Assembly (NCBI RefSeq): GCF_016653355.1
Contig: NZ_NHSK01000102.1
Span: 1-60,448, forward strand
Source of the DNA: Rhodoplanes elegans
GTDB lineage: Bacteria; Pseudomonadota; Alphaproteobacteria; Rhizobiales; Xanthobacteraceae
Length of the DNA stretch: 60,448 nucleotides
Direction of reading: 5' to 3'
The notes beneath the pieces were generated by a model. It was given only the letters and a program-made list of their open reading frames with translations. It had not been told where the DNA came from and did no database searches. The stretch's first letter is position 1. Each line of letters opens with the position of its first letter. The translations under genes were made by a program, and so were the position numbers. Shown here piece by piece: positions 47,176-55,901 of the stretch.

Positions 47176-49572
47176 CTACTCCGCCGCCTGGGCGCGCGGG
47201 TGGCGCTGCAGCGCGCGCCACACCGTCAGCGCGCTCGCCGGCATCGGCACGTCCTCGGTGCCGAGCGCGTCCGTGACGGCGTTCATCACGGCCGCCGGCG
47301 CCGCGATGGCGCCCGCCTCGCCGCAACCCTTTATACCAAGCGGATTGCCCGGGCACGGCGTCACGGTCGTGTCGACGGTGAGCGGCGGCAGGTCGATGGC
47401 GCGCGGCATCACATAGTCGTTGTAGGACCCGGTGACGAGCTGGCCGGATTCGTCGTAGACGGCCTGCTCCATCAGGGCCTGGCCGATCCCCTGCGCGATC
47501 CCGCCATGGACCTGCCCCTCGACGATCATCGGATTGATGATGTTGCCGAAGTCGTCGACCGCCGTGAACCGCTCGACGCTCACGCGCCCGGTCTCCGGAT
47601 CGATCTCCACCTCGCAGACATGGCAGCCGGCCGGGAACGTGAAGTTCACCGGATCGTAGAAGGCGCCCTCCTTCAGGCCCGGCTCCAGCTCGGCGCCGGA
47701 GAACTTGTGCGCGATATAGGCGTTGAGCGCGACCTCGCCGAACGTCGCCGCCTTGTCGGTGCCGGCGACCTTGAAGGCGCCGTCCTCGAACACGATGTCG
47801 GTCTCGGCCGCTTCCAGCATGTGGGCCGCGACCTTCTTGGCCTTGGCCTCGACCTTGTCGAGCGCCTTGACGATCGCCGACATGCCGACCGCGCCGGAGC
47901 GCGAGCCATACGTGCCCATGCCGAACTGCACCTTGTCGGTGTCGCCGTGGACGATCGAGACGTTGTTGATCGGGATGCCGAGCCGGTCCGACACGAGCTG
48001 CGCAAAGGTCGTCTCGTGCCCCTGCCCGTGGCTGTGGCTGCCGGTCAGCACCTCGACGGTGCCGGTCGGATTGACCCGCACCTCGGCGGATTCCCACAAG
48101 CCCACGCCCGCCCCGAGCGAGCCGACCGCCTGGCTCGGCGCGATGCCGCAGGCCTCGATATAGGCCGAGAAGCCGATACCGCGCAGTCTTCCGCGCGCTT
48201 CGGACTCGCGCCTGCGGCCACCGAAGCCTTGATAGTCGGCGAGCTGAAGGGCCTTGTCGAGCGAGGCGGCGTAGTCGCCGCAGTCGTAGCTCATGATCAC
48301 CGGCGTCTGATGCGGAAACTTCTGCACGAAGTTCCGCCGGCGCAGCTCCGCCGGGTCCATGCGAAGCCGTCGGGCCGAGACCTCCATCAGCCGCTCGATC
48401 ACATAGGTCGCCTCGGGGCGCCCCGCCCCGCGATAGGCGTCGACCGGCACCGTGTTGGTGTAGACGGCATCCACGGTGCAGTGGATCGCGGGAATGGCGT
48501 ACTGGCCGGACAGCAGCGTCGCGTACAGATAGGTCGGGATCGACGACGAGAAGGTCGACATGTAGGCGCCGAGATTGGCGATCGTCCGCACCCGCAGGCC
48601 GAGGATCCTGCCGTCGCGGTCGAACGCCATCTGAGCGTGGGTGACGTGATCACGACCATGCGCGTCGGCGACGAACGCCTCCGAGCGATCGCAGATCCAG
48701 CGCACCGGCCGGCGCACGCGCTTGGCCGCGGCGAGCGCCACCACCTCCTCGGCATAGATGAAGATCTTCGAGCCGAAGCCGCCGCCGACATCGGGCGCGA
48801 CGACGCGCAGCCGGTGCTCGGGCGCGATGCCGATGAAGGCGGAGAGCACGAGCCGCGCCACATGCGGGTTCTGCGACGTGTTCCACAGCGTGAAGCTGTC
48901 GCTGCCCGGGTCCCATTCGGCGAGCGCGCCGCGCGGCTCGATGGCGTTCGGCACCAGCCGGTTGTTGACGAGATCGATGCTGGTGACGCTGGCGGCGCGC
49001 GCGAAGGCGTCGCTGGTCGCCGCGGCGTCGCCGAGCTGCCAGTGGAAGATCGTGTTCTTGGGCGCGACCTCGTGCAGCTCCGGCGCGCCGTCGCGCTGCG
49101 CCGCCGCCGGATCGACCACGGCGGGCAGCTCCTCGTAGTCGATGACGACCGCCTCGGCGGCGTCGCGCGCCTGCTCGATCGTCTGCGCGACGATCGCCAC
49201 CACGGGCTCGCCGACATAGCGGACCCGGTCGACCGGCAGGGCCGGATGCGGCGCCATCTTCATCGGCGAGCCGTCGGTCGAGTGGATCATCCAGCCGCAC
49301 ACCAAGGGCCCGAGCTTGTCGGCCGCGAGGTCCTGGCCCGTGATCACGGCGAGCACGCCGGGCAGCCGCGAGGCGTGACCGGCCTGGATGCGGACGATGC
49401 GGGCATGCGCATGGGTCGAGCGCAGGAAGTGCAGGATCGCCTGCCCCGGCCGGTCGATGTCGGCCGTGTAGCGGCCGTTGCCGGTGACGAAGCGGAAGTC
49501 CTCCTTGCGGCGCACGGGGGCGCCGATCCCGGTGGCGCTGCTGCCGCTCGGCGTCTGTCCGGTTCCGCTCAT
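47176..49572 (-). CDS. coxL: CoxL-like Mo hydroxylase large subunit, form II
   Basis: 798 residues, the large catalytic subunit of a xanthine oxidase family enzyme. RRKEDFRFVTGNGRYTADI opens the first domain; DVGGGFGSK, AYRGAGRPEATYVIERLM, GSHSHGQGHETTFAQL and GIKGCGEAGAIAAPAAVMNAV near the C-terminus with its active-site Glu are the molybdopterin ligands. The active-site loop reads AYRGAGR, the form II (BMS-type) signature, not AYRCSFR of true CO dehydrogenase; the selenium/copper-binding Cys is absent. So CO oxidation is doubtful, and an aldehyde or aromatic heterocycle is more likely. Start: ATG at 49572, 88 bp after the coxS stop. The frame further upstream overlaps coxS and is not used. 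Confidence 0.92.
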   Translation of the reverse strand: MSGTGQTPSGSSATGIGAPVRRKEDFRFVTGNGRYTADIDRPGQAILHFLRSTHAHARIVRIQAGHASRLPGVLAVITGQDLAADKLGPLVCGWMIHSTDGSPMKMAPHPALPVDRVRYVGEPVVAIVAQTIEQARDAAEAVVIDYEELPAVVDPAAAQRDGAPELHEVAPKNTIFHWQLGDAAATSDAFARAASVTSIDLVNNRLVPNAIEPRGALAEWDPGSDSFTLWNTSQNPHVARLVLSAFIGIAPEHRLRVVAPDVGGGFGSKIFIYAEEVVALAAAKRVRRPVRWICDRSEAFVADAHGRDHVTHAQMAFDRDGRILGLRVRTIANLGAYMSTFSSSIPTYLYATLLSGQYAIPAIHCTVDAVYTNTVPVDAYRGAGRPEATYVIERLMEVSARRLRMDPAELRRRNFVQKFPHQTPVIMSYDCGDYAASLDKALQLADYQGFGGRRRESEARGRLRGIGFSAYIEACGIAPSQAVGSLGAGVGLWESAEVRVNPTGTVEVLTGSHSHGQGHETTFAQLVSDRLGIPINNVSIVHGDTDKVQFGMGTYGSRSGAVGMSAIVKALDKVEAKAKKVAAHMLEAAETDIVFEDGAFKVAGTDKAATFGEVALNAYIAHKFSGAELEPGLKEGAFYDPVNFTFPAGCHVCEVEIDPETGRVSVERFTAVDDFGNIINPMIVEGQVHGGIAQGIGQALMEQAVYDESGQLVTGSYNDYVMPRAIDLPPLTVDTTVTPCPGNPLGIKGCGEAGAIAAPAAVMNAVTDALGTEDVPMPASALTVWRALQRHPRAQAAE

Positions 49573-49660
49573 GCGCGTCCTCCCGTGAGCGTCCTCGTCG
49601 CCGGGCGGCCGCTCTCCGGCAGCCTTGGCCGGCGACGCGATGTGAAACGCGCCGGGGCGG

Positions 49661-50161
<501 letters not shown>

Positions 50162-50527
50162 GGCACCTCCGACGCGCTCCCGGACCGATGCGGCCGCCGG
50201 CGCCCCGGAGGCACCGAACCGCGCATCGACGTATCTGGAATTTTACGGAGTGTGACCCGCCCTCGCCGTCATGGTCAAGGGCGAGATCGGAATCGCTCCA
50301 AGGCAGCGCCGCGGGGGCGCGACCTCCGGTCGCGCAGGCCCCACCGCTCCCGGACTGCGCCGGCGGTGCAGGTCTCGGCCACGTCTCTCGGCCACACCTC
50401 TCGTCCACGTCGCCGGCCGGCTCGCGATTGCGGTTGGCATGTTCAGCGAGGGGCGCTAAACATGCGCCCGCCGAGTCCGGCTCGCCGGGCGCGGTGGTGC
50501 GGCTGCCCTTGCGGCGGGTCGCCCGAA
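50162..50527. other. Upstream region of coxS
   Basis: 366 bp without a gene. The stretch just upstream of coxS (ATCTGGAATTTTACGGAGTG, about 50232-50251) is AT-richer and probably holds the promoter of the Mo hydroxylase operon, but I see no clear -35/-10 pair and no TTGAT-N4-ATCAA box. The right part leads into tRNA-Cys and shows no hairpin. Confidence 0.45.
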
Positions 50528-50601
50528 GGCCACGTGGCGGAGTGGTTACGCAACGGTCTGCAAAACCGTGTACGCCGGTTCAATTCCGGCCGTGGCCTCC
50601 A
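50528..50601 (+). tRNA. tRNA-Cys (GCA)
   Basis: 74 bases including an encoded CCA. The acceptor stem is GGCCACG/CGTGGCC, discriminator T. The anticodon loop is CTGCAAA with anticodon GCA at 50560-50562, closed by ACGGT/ACCGT. The T loop is GGTTCAATTCC. All four stems pair, so this is a functional Cys tRNA. It matches cysS elsewhere in the window only by chance of position. Confidence 0.97.
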
Positions 50602-50918
50602 CTCATCTCTCCTCGCCTCCAGAACGCGCCTCGTCTCCACGTCGTCCACCCGCGATGCATCCGCTGCGCGCGCTCGGCGCCGCGAGACCGCGGCGGCGAT
50701 TCGCCAGCGCGACTCGCGCCGTCCTCGAAGACGCATCCGGGACGATCGACGCGACCACCCTGCGCGAGCGAGCGCCGCCGGCACACGCATCGGTTAATTC
50801 GCTGATAACGCGTCCGTCCCGGGCCATGCGGCAACGTTATGCTGCCATGCAGCAATTCTGCTGTGACCAGGCGAAAACCCGAGCTATATCAACCGCACGA
50901 AGAGATCAGAGGTGAGAC
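50602..50918. other. Region between tRNA-Cys and the DUF1127 gene
   Basis: 317 bp without a gene. Small inverted repeats are seen near 50851 (CAGCA-ATTC-TGCTG). The sequence just before the DUF1127 gene is AT-richer (ACCCGAGCTATATCAACCGC) and should contain its promoter. Confidence 0.4.
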
Positions 50919-51125
50919 ATGTCGATCACGTATTCGGCCGGGCACGCCGCCCGGCGTGGTGTCGTCTCGTTCCTGCGCGAGGTTGCCGCGGCCGTCGGCG
51001 AGGGACTGGAGCTGGTGTCGCGCTACAAGGCCTTGGAAACAAAGACGGATCGCGAGCTGTCCGCGATCGGCCTGACCCGCGAGGATCTGCCGCGCGTCGC
51101 CGTGCACGGCTGGACGAAGCGCTGA
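50919..51125 (+). CDS. DUF1127 small protein
   Basis: 68 residues. The C-terminal half is the DUF1127 motif: YKALETKTDRELSAIGLTREDLPRVA, an amphipathic arrangement seen in many small Arg-rich alphaproteobacterial proteins; the N-terminus has a helix rich in Ala and Val. Small DUF1127 proteins have been linked to RNA-binding and to phosphate or stress responses in Agrobacterium and Rhodobacter (CcaF1); no role can be assigned here. Start: ATG at 50919 with GAGGTGAGAC upstream. It lies between the two tRNA genes. Confidence 0.85.
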   Translation: MSITYSAGHAARRGVVSFLREVAAAVGEGLELVSRYKALETKTDRELSAIGLTREDLPRVAVHGWTKR

Positions 51126-51307
51126 ACTCTTGTTCGATCGAGGGGCTCGCCGCATCGTCGGCGGCGCCCCGGTCCGCGTTCCTGCCTCGGCGCCCTGCCC
51201 CCGGTCCTCGGCCGTTTCCGAGATCGTTCACAGCCGACCCGAATTGGCTTGGCAATCGCCCCGAGGTTTTGTTATACGCCCACCTGCCTGAGCCGTGAGG
51301 CGCGTGT

Positions 51308-51382
51308 TCCCCGGTAGCTCAGCGGTAGAGCAACCGGCTGTTAACCGGTTGGTCGCTGGTTCGAATCCGGCCCGGGGAGCCA
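51308..51382 (+). tRNA. tRNA-Asn (GTT)
   Basis: 75 bases with encoded CCA. Acceptor TCCCCGG/CCGGGGA, discriminator G. The anticodon loop CTGTTAA holds GTT at 51340-51342 between ACCGG and CCGGT. D loop AGCTCAGCGGTAGAGC and T loop TTCGAATCC are standard. Functional by sequence. Confidence 0.97.
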
Positions 51383-51829
51383 CTCTTCTCAGCGCTGACC
51401 TTCGGCGCCCGCGTCGCGGCGAAGCCGCCGCGCTCGTGTGAGACCCGCGGTGGCCGGCGATTCGGCACGGCCTCACGCTCCCGCGGGAGCCCTCCGTCCG
51501 GCGCGCGATCCTTTCGACTCCCTGTTCTTGCGCCTTCCTAATCCTTGCGCCTCCCGTCCTCGCACGTCCGCTCGACCACACGGGCGGTCCGCACGCATCG
51601 CGCCTTGTCCGAATGAACCGCCTCGTAAGGAGGTTGTAAGCGAGCCCGGCTAGACAGTATCGGCGAACCTTATTTCTGTTCGTTTCGACCAATGTGACGA
51701 CGCCGTCCGAGGATGCGCGTTCGAGCCTGGTGTCGACCCGGCCGAACGCGATCCGACGGGCGGCGATTCGTCTCCGTGCTGCCCCCCAACCTCGGCCCCC
51801 CTTCGAGTGCCGATCACCCCCGGACGTTC
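51383..51829. other. Region between tRNA-Asn and the glycosyltransferase gene
   Basis: 447 bp without a gene. I find no second copy of the tRNA 3' end that would mark an island boundary. The AT-richer patch around 51635-51695 (CAGTATCGGCGAACCTTATTTC) is the most likely promoter of the next gene. Confidence 0.45.
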
Positions 51830-53422
51830 ATGACCCTCGCCGTCACCGACGAGCGCCGCGCCGCTGCGGCCCGCCCGCGCCCCGCGTTTCTGTCTGCCGT
51901 TCCGCACCTGCTGCGACGCGTCTCCGCCCTCCTCCTTCACCCGCGTCGCGGCGTTGCGGCGATGGTCGGCCTGGTGGTCGCCTTCGCGATCCTGTGGACC
52001 GTGACGCTGGCGATCCTGAAGTCCGGCCAGGTGCTGCATTCCGATTCGAGCGAGGCGTTCCTCTGGGGGCAGGTCCCGTCCTGGGGGTCGGGCAAGCACC
52101 CGCCGTTCACCGGCTGGGTGACGCATGTCTGGTTCGTGCTCTTCCCGGCGCGCGACTGGGCGCTCTACGCCCTCGCCATGACGGTCACGGGATCGACCGT
52201 CCTGCTCATTCGCGGGCTGGCCGGGTTCGTCACCGATCGCCGCCGCGCCGTGCTGGCCGCCCTGGTGGCGATGGTCTACCCGATCCTCACCTTCAAAGGA
52301 TACAAGCTGAACCCCGACGTGCTGCAGCTGCCGCTCGTCGTCGCGATCGTCTGGATCTACCTGGTCGCGGCCGAGCGGCGCACCGCCGCCTGGGGCGTCG
52401 CCCTCGGGCTCGCCGGCGCGGCCGCCTGTCTCACCAAGTACTGGGGCGCGTGGCCGCTCGTCGCCGTGGCGGTCGCGGCGCTGCTGCGGCGGGACCGCAC
52501 GGCGCTGCTCCTGTCGCCGATGCCGGTCGTCGCGCTGGCGACCTTCGCCCTGGCGGTCGCGCCGCATCTCGCCTGGCTCGACGCCGTCGCCTATGCGCCG
52601 CTGCGCTATGCCTCGCAGTATGTCGGGTTGGGCCGCACCACCGCGACCCTGCAGGGGCTGCGGGCCGAGCTGCACGGCCTGGCGATGCTGCTGCCGACCC
52701 TCGTGGCGGCCGCGCTGGCGATCGGCTGGCCGCCGATCCGACGCACCGCCGCCGCGCCGACCGTCGCGGCGGGCGAACGGCTCGCCCAGCTCAGGGTGAT
52801 GGTCGTGGTGATGGCGGTCGGGCCGCTGCTGGCGGCGATCGGCCTCGAGTTCTGGCTCAAGAGCGACTGGGTGATTCCGCTGTTCTCCCTGGTCCCGCTC
52901 GCCGTGCTGGCGTCGCCACGGCTCGCCGTGCCACTGCGGGCCGTGCCGCGCGCGCTCGCCATCGCGGTGATCTACGCCGCCGTGACGCTGCTGCTCGCGC
53001 CGGGCCTGGCGGTCCTGAAGGCGTGGCTCGAGCCGGACTCCCTGCCGGCGCGCCACGACGTCCTCGCCGCCAAGCTGGACGCCCTGTGGGCCGAGCGCGC
53101 GACCTCGCCGCTGCGCGTGGTGGTCGGCGAGATCGAGGAAACCGCCAACCTGGCCTTCTACATGCAGGAGAACCCGCGGATCCTGTCGGCCAGCCACCCG
53201 GAGCTGACGCCGTGGCTGACCAAAGACGCACTCGGGCCGACCGGCTTCGTCGCGGTGTGCGTGGCGGCCGACCGCGCCTGCGTGGCGACCGTCACGGCGC
53301 TGCGGCCGTACGCCGAGACCTTGGAGATCACGACCGAGCGGTCGGCGTTCGGCGTCCGCGGACAGTCCGACTCGTGGTTCGTGGTGCTCGCCCCGCCGGA
53401 AGCGACCGGCGACGCGCGGTGA
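51830..53422 (+). CDS. GT39/ArnT-type membrane glycosyltransferase (PMT_2-like)
   Basis: 530 residues. Ten or so membrane helices and the PMT_2 pattern: an acidic first periplasmic loop (LHSDSSEAFLWGQ), then HPPFTGW, with the H-P-P motif of the lipid-sugar-using GT-C enzymes; GYKLNPDVLQLPL and TKYWGAWPL follow. GT-C enzymes transfer sugars from a lipid-linked donor to lipids, proteins or sugars in the periplasm. The acceptor is unknown. The C-terminal 120 residues are a soluble domain. Start: ATG at 51830, where the family N-terminus begins; the frame is open upstream but non-conserved. It is convergent with the HiPIP gene; a strong hairpin ends both. Confidence 0.8.
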   Translation: MTLAVTDERRAAAARPRPAFLSAVPHLLRRVSALLLHPRRGVAAMVGLVVAFAILWTVTLAILKSGQVLHSDSSEAFLWGQVPSWGSGKHPPFTGWVTHVWFVLFPARDWALYALAMTVTGSTVLLIRGLAGFVTDRRRAVLAALVAMVYPILTFKGYKLNPDVLQLPLVVAIVWIYLVAAERRTAAWGVALGLAGAAACLTKYWGAWPLVAVAVAALLRRDRTALLLSPMPVVALATFALAVAPHLAWLDAVAYAPLRYASQYVGLGRTTATLQGLRAELHGLAMLLPTLVAAALAIGWPPIRRTAAAPTVAAGERLAQLRVMVVVMAVGPLLAAIGLEFWLKSDWVIPLFSLVPLAVLASPRLAVPLRAVPRALAIAVIYAAVTLLLAPGLAVLKAWLEPDSLPARHDVLAAKLDALWAERATSPLRVVVGEIEETANLAFYMQENPRILSASHPELTPWLTKDALGPTGFVAVCVAADRACVATVTALRPYAETLEITTERSAFGVRGQSDSWFVVLAPPEATGDAR

Positions 53423-53453
53423 GCATCGAACCACCCCGCTGCCCCACGAATCA

Positions 53454-53484
53454 CGAAGGCCGCCCCGGACCGGGACGGCCTTCG
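53454..53484. terminator. Bidirectional terminator hairpin
   Basis: CGAAGGCCG (53454-53462) and CGGCCTTCG (53476-53484), extended by CCCCGG/CCGGGA in the loop, lie between the convergent glycosyltransferase and HiPIP stops. No long T-run, but the stem is strong and centrally placed. Confidence 0.6.
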
Positions 53485-53519
53485 AATTGAGCTGCCTCGT
53501 CGGCGCGGCCGGCGTCGGG

Positions 53520-53780
53520 TCACTTCTTGCCGACGTAGATGCGGCACCAGGCGGTCGGGCTGATCTTGCCGTCGACCGTGGCGCAGCCATCCGGCGGACG
53601 CCAGTTGGTGCAGTTGTCGCACTGCTTGCCGTCCTTCGGCGTGTCCTGATAGGCGACGGCCTTCTGGGCCATCTTGGCGGACGCAGTCGTCACGCCGGCG
53701 CCGATAACGGCGGCGGCACCGGCCGCGGTGGCGGCGGTCTTGAGGAGACGACGGCGGTCGAGATCGGTCGGCTTTTGCAT
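53520..53780 (-). CDS. High-potential iron-sulfur protein (HiPIP), Tat-exported
   Basis: 86 residues. A Tat signal (DRRRLLKTAATAAGAAA) precedes a mature domain of about 50 residues with the HiPIP cysteine set, Cys54, Cys57, Cys66 and Cys79, in CDNCTNW, GCATVDG and AWCRIY; this binds one [4Fe-4S] cluster at high potential. HiPIP folds with the cluster in the cytoplasm, then is exported. It carries electrons in the periplasm, for example to reaction centres or terminal oxidases, and could also serve other periplasmic reductases. A 13-bp palindrome lies 26 bp upstream of the start (53806-53818). Confidence 0.93.
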   Translation of the reverse strand: MQKPTDLDRRRLLKTAATAAGAAAVIGAGVTTASAKMAQKAVAYQDTPKDGKQCDNCTNWRPPDGCATVDGKISPTAWCRIYVGKK

Positions 53781-53805
53781 CAGAATCGTCCAGTCGGAGC
53801 GTGAT

Positions 53806-53818
53806 TGGAATTATTCCA
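53806..53818. promoter_or_regulatory. TGGAAT-T-ATTCCA palindrome upstream of HiPIP
   Basis: A perfect 6-bp arm palindrome with one central base, 26-38 bp before the HiPIP ATG. The GGAA-TTA-TTCC core has the same spacing as the GAA-N3-TTC core of Irr/Fur-like iron-control boxes of alphaproteobacteria, with symmetric changes at the flanks. It is a candidate operator; the regulator is inferred. Confidence 0.35.
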
Positions 53819-53873
53819 CTCTGCGCCTGCGACCTTACACGATCCTTACAACGTTTCCAATCTGGGTGGCGTA

Positions 53874-54485
53874 TTAATACCGCTGGAGCGGTGCCACGGC
53901 GGCCGCGGCCTCGGCGGCGAGGCCGGCCGGCGCCGCCGCGGACGGCACGACCAGCCGCGACACCAGCACGCCGATCAAGGTGACGAGGCTGCCGACGCTG
54001 ACGGCGTTGACGACCAGCATGCTCGCCTGCTGATCGGCCGGGAACGTCACCAAAGGCGGCCCGAGGCGCTCGACGAGCCAGAAATAGGCGACGAAGGGCA
54101 GCGCCAGCACGGGCAGCGACAGGAGCCGCTCGGGCGGCCGCACCAGCGCGGCGGCGAGCAGCGCGCAGGGGACGAGAAAGAGCTCGAGCCCGCTGTCGCG
54201 GCCGACCGCCTTCACGGCGATCAGCGTGTTGGCGACCCCGACCACCGGCAGCAGCAGCCGTCCAGTGAACGAGTTCCAGCGCGCCACCGCCGGCACGGCC
54301 AGGAAGAACGGCATCGACAGGAGCGTCAGCCAGACCGGCCAGGCGGCGAGCCCGGCGATGGCGTGCAGATAGAGCGGATAGAAGGGCTGGTTGCCGACGA
54401 CGACCAGGGCGACCGTGGCGCCGACGCCGGCGAGCGGGTCGTCGACGGTCGCATAGGCGCGCAGGCGGGCCAAGTGGTCGCGCAT
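53874..54485 (-). CDS. Integral membrane protein of unknown function
   Basis: 203 residues with five to six hydrophobic segments (GATVALVVVGNQPFYPLYL, then WLTLLSMPFFLAVP, LLLPVVGVANTLIAV, LFLVPCALLAAALV, and two near the end). RDHLARLRAYATV and the ARWNSFTG loop are polar. No known family or catalytic motif. It could be a free-standing sensor-like membrane domain, since such five-helix blocks sit at the N-terminus of some cyclases and kinases, but no output domain is present. It is upstream of HiPIP on the same strand, 93 bp before it. The stop overlaps a GTATTAATAC palindrome at 53871-53880. Confidence 0.6.
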   Translation of the reverse strand: MRDHLARLRAYATVDDPLAGVGATVALVVVGNQPFYPLYLHAIAGLAAWPVWLTLLSMPFFLAVPAVARWNSFTGRLLLPVVGVANTLIAVKAVGRDSGLELFLVPCALLAAALVRPPERLLSLPVLALPFVAYFWLVERLGPPLVTFPADQQASMLVVNAVSVGSLVTLIGVLVSRLVVPSAAAPAGLAAEAAAAVAPLQRY

Positions 54486-54570
54486 GGGTCCTCCGGTCGT
54501 GACGCTCGGATACGAACGGCGCGCCGGGACCGATCACGGCCCGCCGGACCTGGCAGCCCGCCTCCCGACG

Positions 54571-54602
54571 AAAAAGGCCGGAGCCCGTCGGCCCCGGCCT
54601 TT
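54571..54602 (-). terminator. Intrinsic terminator of grxD
   Basis: On the minus strand AAAGGCCGG (from 54602) pairs with CCGGCCTTT (to 54573) around a 12-base loop and runs into TTTTT (complement of 54571-54575). A stem with T-tract, 42 bp after the grxD stop, is a classical intrinsic terminator. Confidence 0.85.
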
Positions 54603-54643
54603 CCAGCGAGATCGCGGTTCCAAGCCCGACGTGTCGGCGTGGC

Positions 54644-54982
54644 TCAGCTCGCCGCCGGCGCCTTCACGTCGATGCCCTTGTCCTTCATGAACTGCTGCAG
54701 CTCGTTCGCCTGAAACATCTCACGGACGATGTCGCAGCCGCCGACGAACTCGCCCTTCACGTAGAGCTGCGGGATCGTCGGCCAGTTGGAGAACTCCTTG
54801 ATGCCCTGGCGGAGATCGTCGTTCTCCAGGACGTTCAGGCCCTTGTAGGGCACGCCCAGATAATCGAGGATCTGCACCACCTGGCCGGAGAAGCCGCACA
54901 TCGGAAACTGCGGCGTTCCCTTCATGAACAACACGACGTCGTTCGACTTCAGCTCGTTCTCGATGAATTGCTCGATGCCCAT
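54644..54982 (-). CDS. grxD: Monothiol glutaredoxin Grx4-type
   Basis: 112 residues. KGTPQFPMCGFSGQVVQIL holds the CGFS active site (Cys29) of class II monothiol glutaredoxins, with WPTIPQLYVKGEFVGGCDIV the glutathione contact region. With glutathione it forms a bridging [2Fe-2S] cluster and passes Fe-S to targets, working with BolA-type proteins. The bolA gene is about 0.9 kb upstream on the same strand, with a RidA-like gene and a palindromic repeat between, whereas many relatives have bolA and grxD side by side. The T-tract terminator at 54571-54602 ends the transcript. Confidence 0.95.
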   Translation of the reverse strand: MGIEQFIENELKSNDVVLFMKGTPQFPMCGFSGQVVQILDYLGVPYKGLNVLENDDLRQGIKEFSNWPTIPQLYVKGEFVGGCDIVREMFQANELQQFMKDKGIDVKAPAAS

Positions 54983-55110
54983 TGTCGCGTCCCTGGAGGC
55001 CGGCCACCCAAGCGCGACCGGACCCGATTTATCGCCCTATGTAATCGCAGATCGCCCGGTCGACCAAGCCCCTCGGCGTGACCGCGACGATTCGATGGCT
55101 GGATTTCAGT

Positions 55111-55602
55111 TCACTTTTTCGCGGGGGCGTAGAACGTGCCCTCGACCTCGCAGATGTCGTCCTGGTTCAGCCGGTCGACCTCGACGATGGTGCGAGGCGG
55201 GTACGGCCCCTTCCCCCAAAGCTCCTCCTGCACCTTGTTCACCAGCGGCCGGAACCGGTACATGTCGGTGACGTAGACGACGAGCCGCACCGCGTCGCGC
55301 AACGTCGCGCCTTCCGATTCGGCGATCAGCTTCATGTTCATGAAGGCCTGGCGGATGCGCGCCTCGTCGCCGGCGACCAGCGTGTTCGAGGCGGCGTCGA
55401 TGCCGCGCATGCCGGCGACGAAAACGAAATCGCCCGCCCGCGTGCCGAGCGCCCAGGTGCCCGTGGTCTTGATCGCGCCGGCCGGCGCCAGCGTCTTGAC
55501 GCCGTTGGGAGAGAGATCCTGGACCGCGGCGGGCGCAGCCGCCGGGCCAAAAGAGAACGCGAGTGCGAGCGCCGCAGCCGCGGCGAAGCCAGTCCGGGTC
55601 AT
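55111..55602 (-). CDS. RidA-family protein with a signal peptide
   Basis: 163 residues. A Sec-type signal peptide (MTRTGFAAAAALALAFSFGPAAAPA) precedes a RidA/YjgF domain: VKTLAPAGAIKTTGTWALGTRAGDFVFVAGMRGID, QAFMNMKLIAESEGATLRDAVRLVVYVTDM, and PYPPRTIVEVDRLNQDDICEVEGTFYAP, with the Arg of the PPRT motif in the enamine/imine deaminase site. Most RidA proteins are cytoplasmic; an exported one is less usual and its substrate is unknown. Start: ATG at 55602 where the signal begins. The gene sits between bolA and grxD on the same strand. The stretch after the signal lacks the usual start of RidA, which supports export. Confidence 0.82.
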   Translation of the reverse strand: MTRTGFAAAAALALAFSFGPAAAPAAVQDLSPNGVKTLAPAGAIKTTGTWALGTRAGDFVFVAGMRGIDAASNTLVAGDEARIRQAFMNMKLIAESEGATLRDAVRLVVYVTDMYRFRPLVNKVQEELWGKGPYPPRTIVEVDRLNQDDICEVEGTFYAPAKK

Positions 55603-55673
55603 GTCACCTCCGGGAGTTTTTCCGATGCGGCGAACGCCGCACCCCCGAGCAGGCAAGCGACGGGCCAAACAAC

Positions 55674-55837
55674 CGGCCTCGTGTCCCGGACGCGGTGCAA
55701 CGCACCGCGAGCCGGGACCCAGGGCGTCGGAGACGGCGGTTGCCGCTGCTGTTTCGAAATCGCCCGTGATGACGCCCCTGGGTCCCGGCTCTGCGGCGCA
55801 TCAGGCCGACGGCCTGACGCGCCTTGTCCGGGACACG
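55674..55837. repeat. Intergenic palindromic repeat (family C), copy 2
   Basis: The same element as at 18974-19125: CGGCCTCGTGTCCCGG at the left, GGGACCCAGGGCG pairing with CGCCCCTGGGTCCC, CTCTGCGGCGCATCAGGCCGACGGCCTGACGCGCC as the right hairpin, and CTTGTCCGGGACACG at the right end. It lies between the RidA-like gene and bolA. Confidence 0.8.
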
Positions 55838-55901
55838 CGGCCGTGCACCGGGCCGCGGCCTGGTCGATCAGCCAGGCTGACCCACGACCGATGGTGGCGC
55901 C

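Noticed and set aside
50528-51829. tRNA-bordered genomic island
   Set aside because: No integrase, no repeat of a tRNA 3' end nearby, and composition does not change across the tRNA genes.
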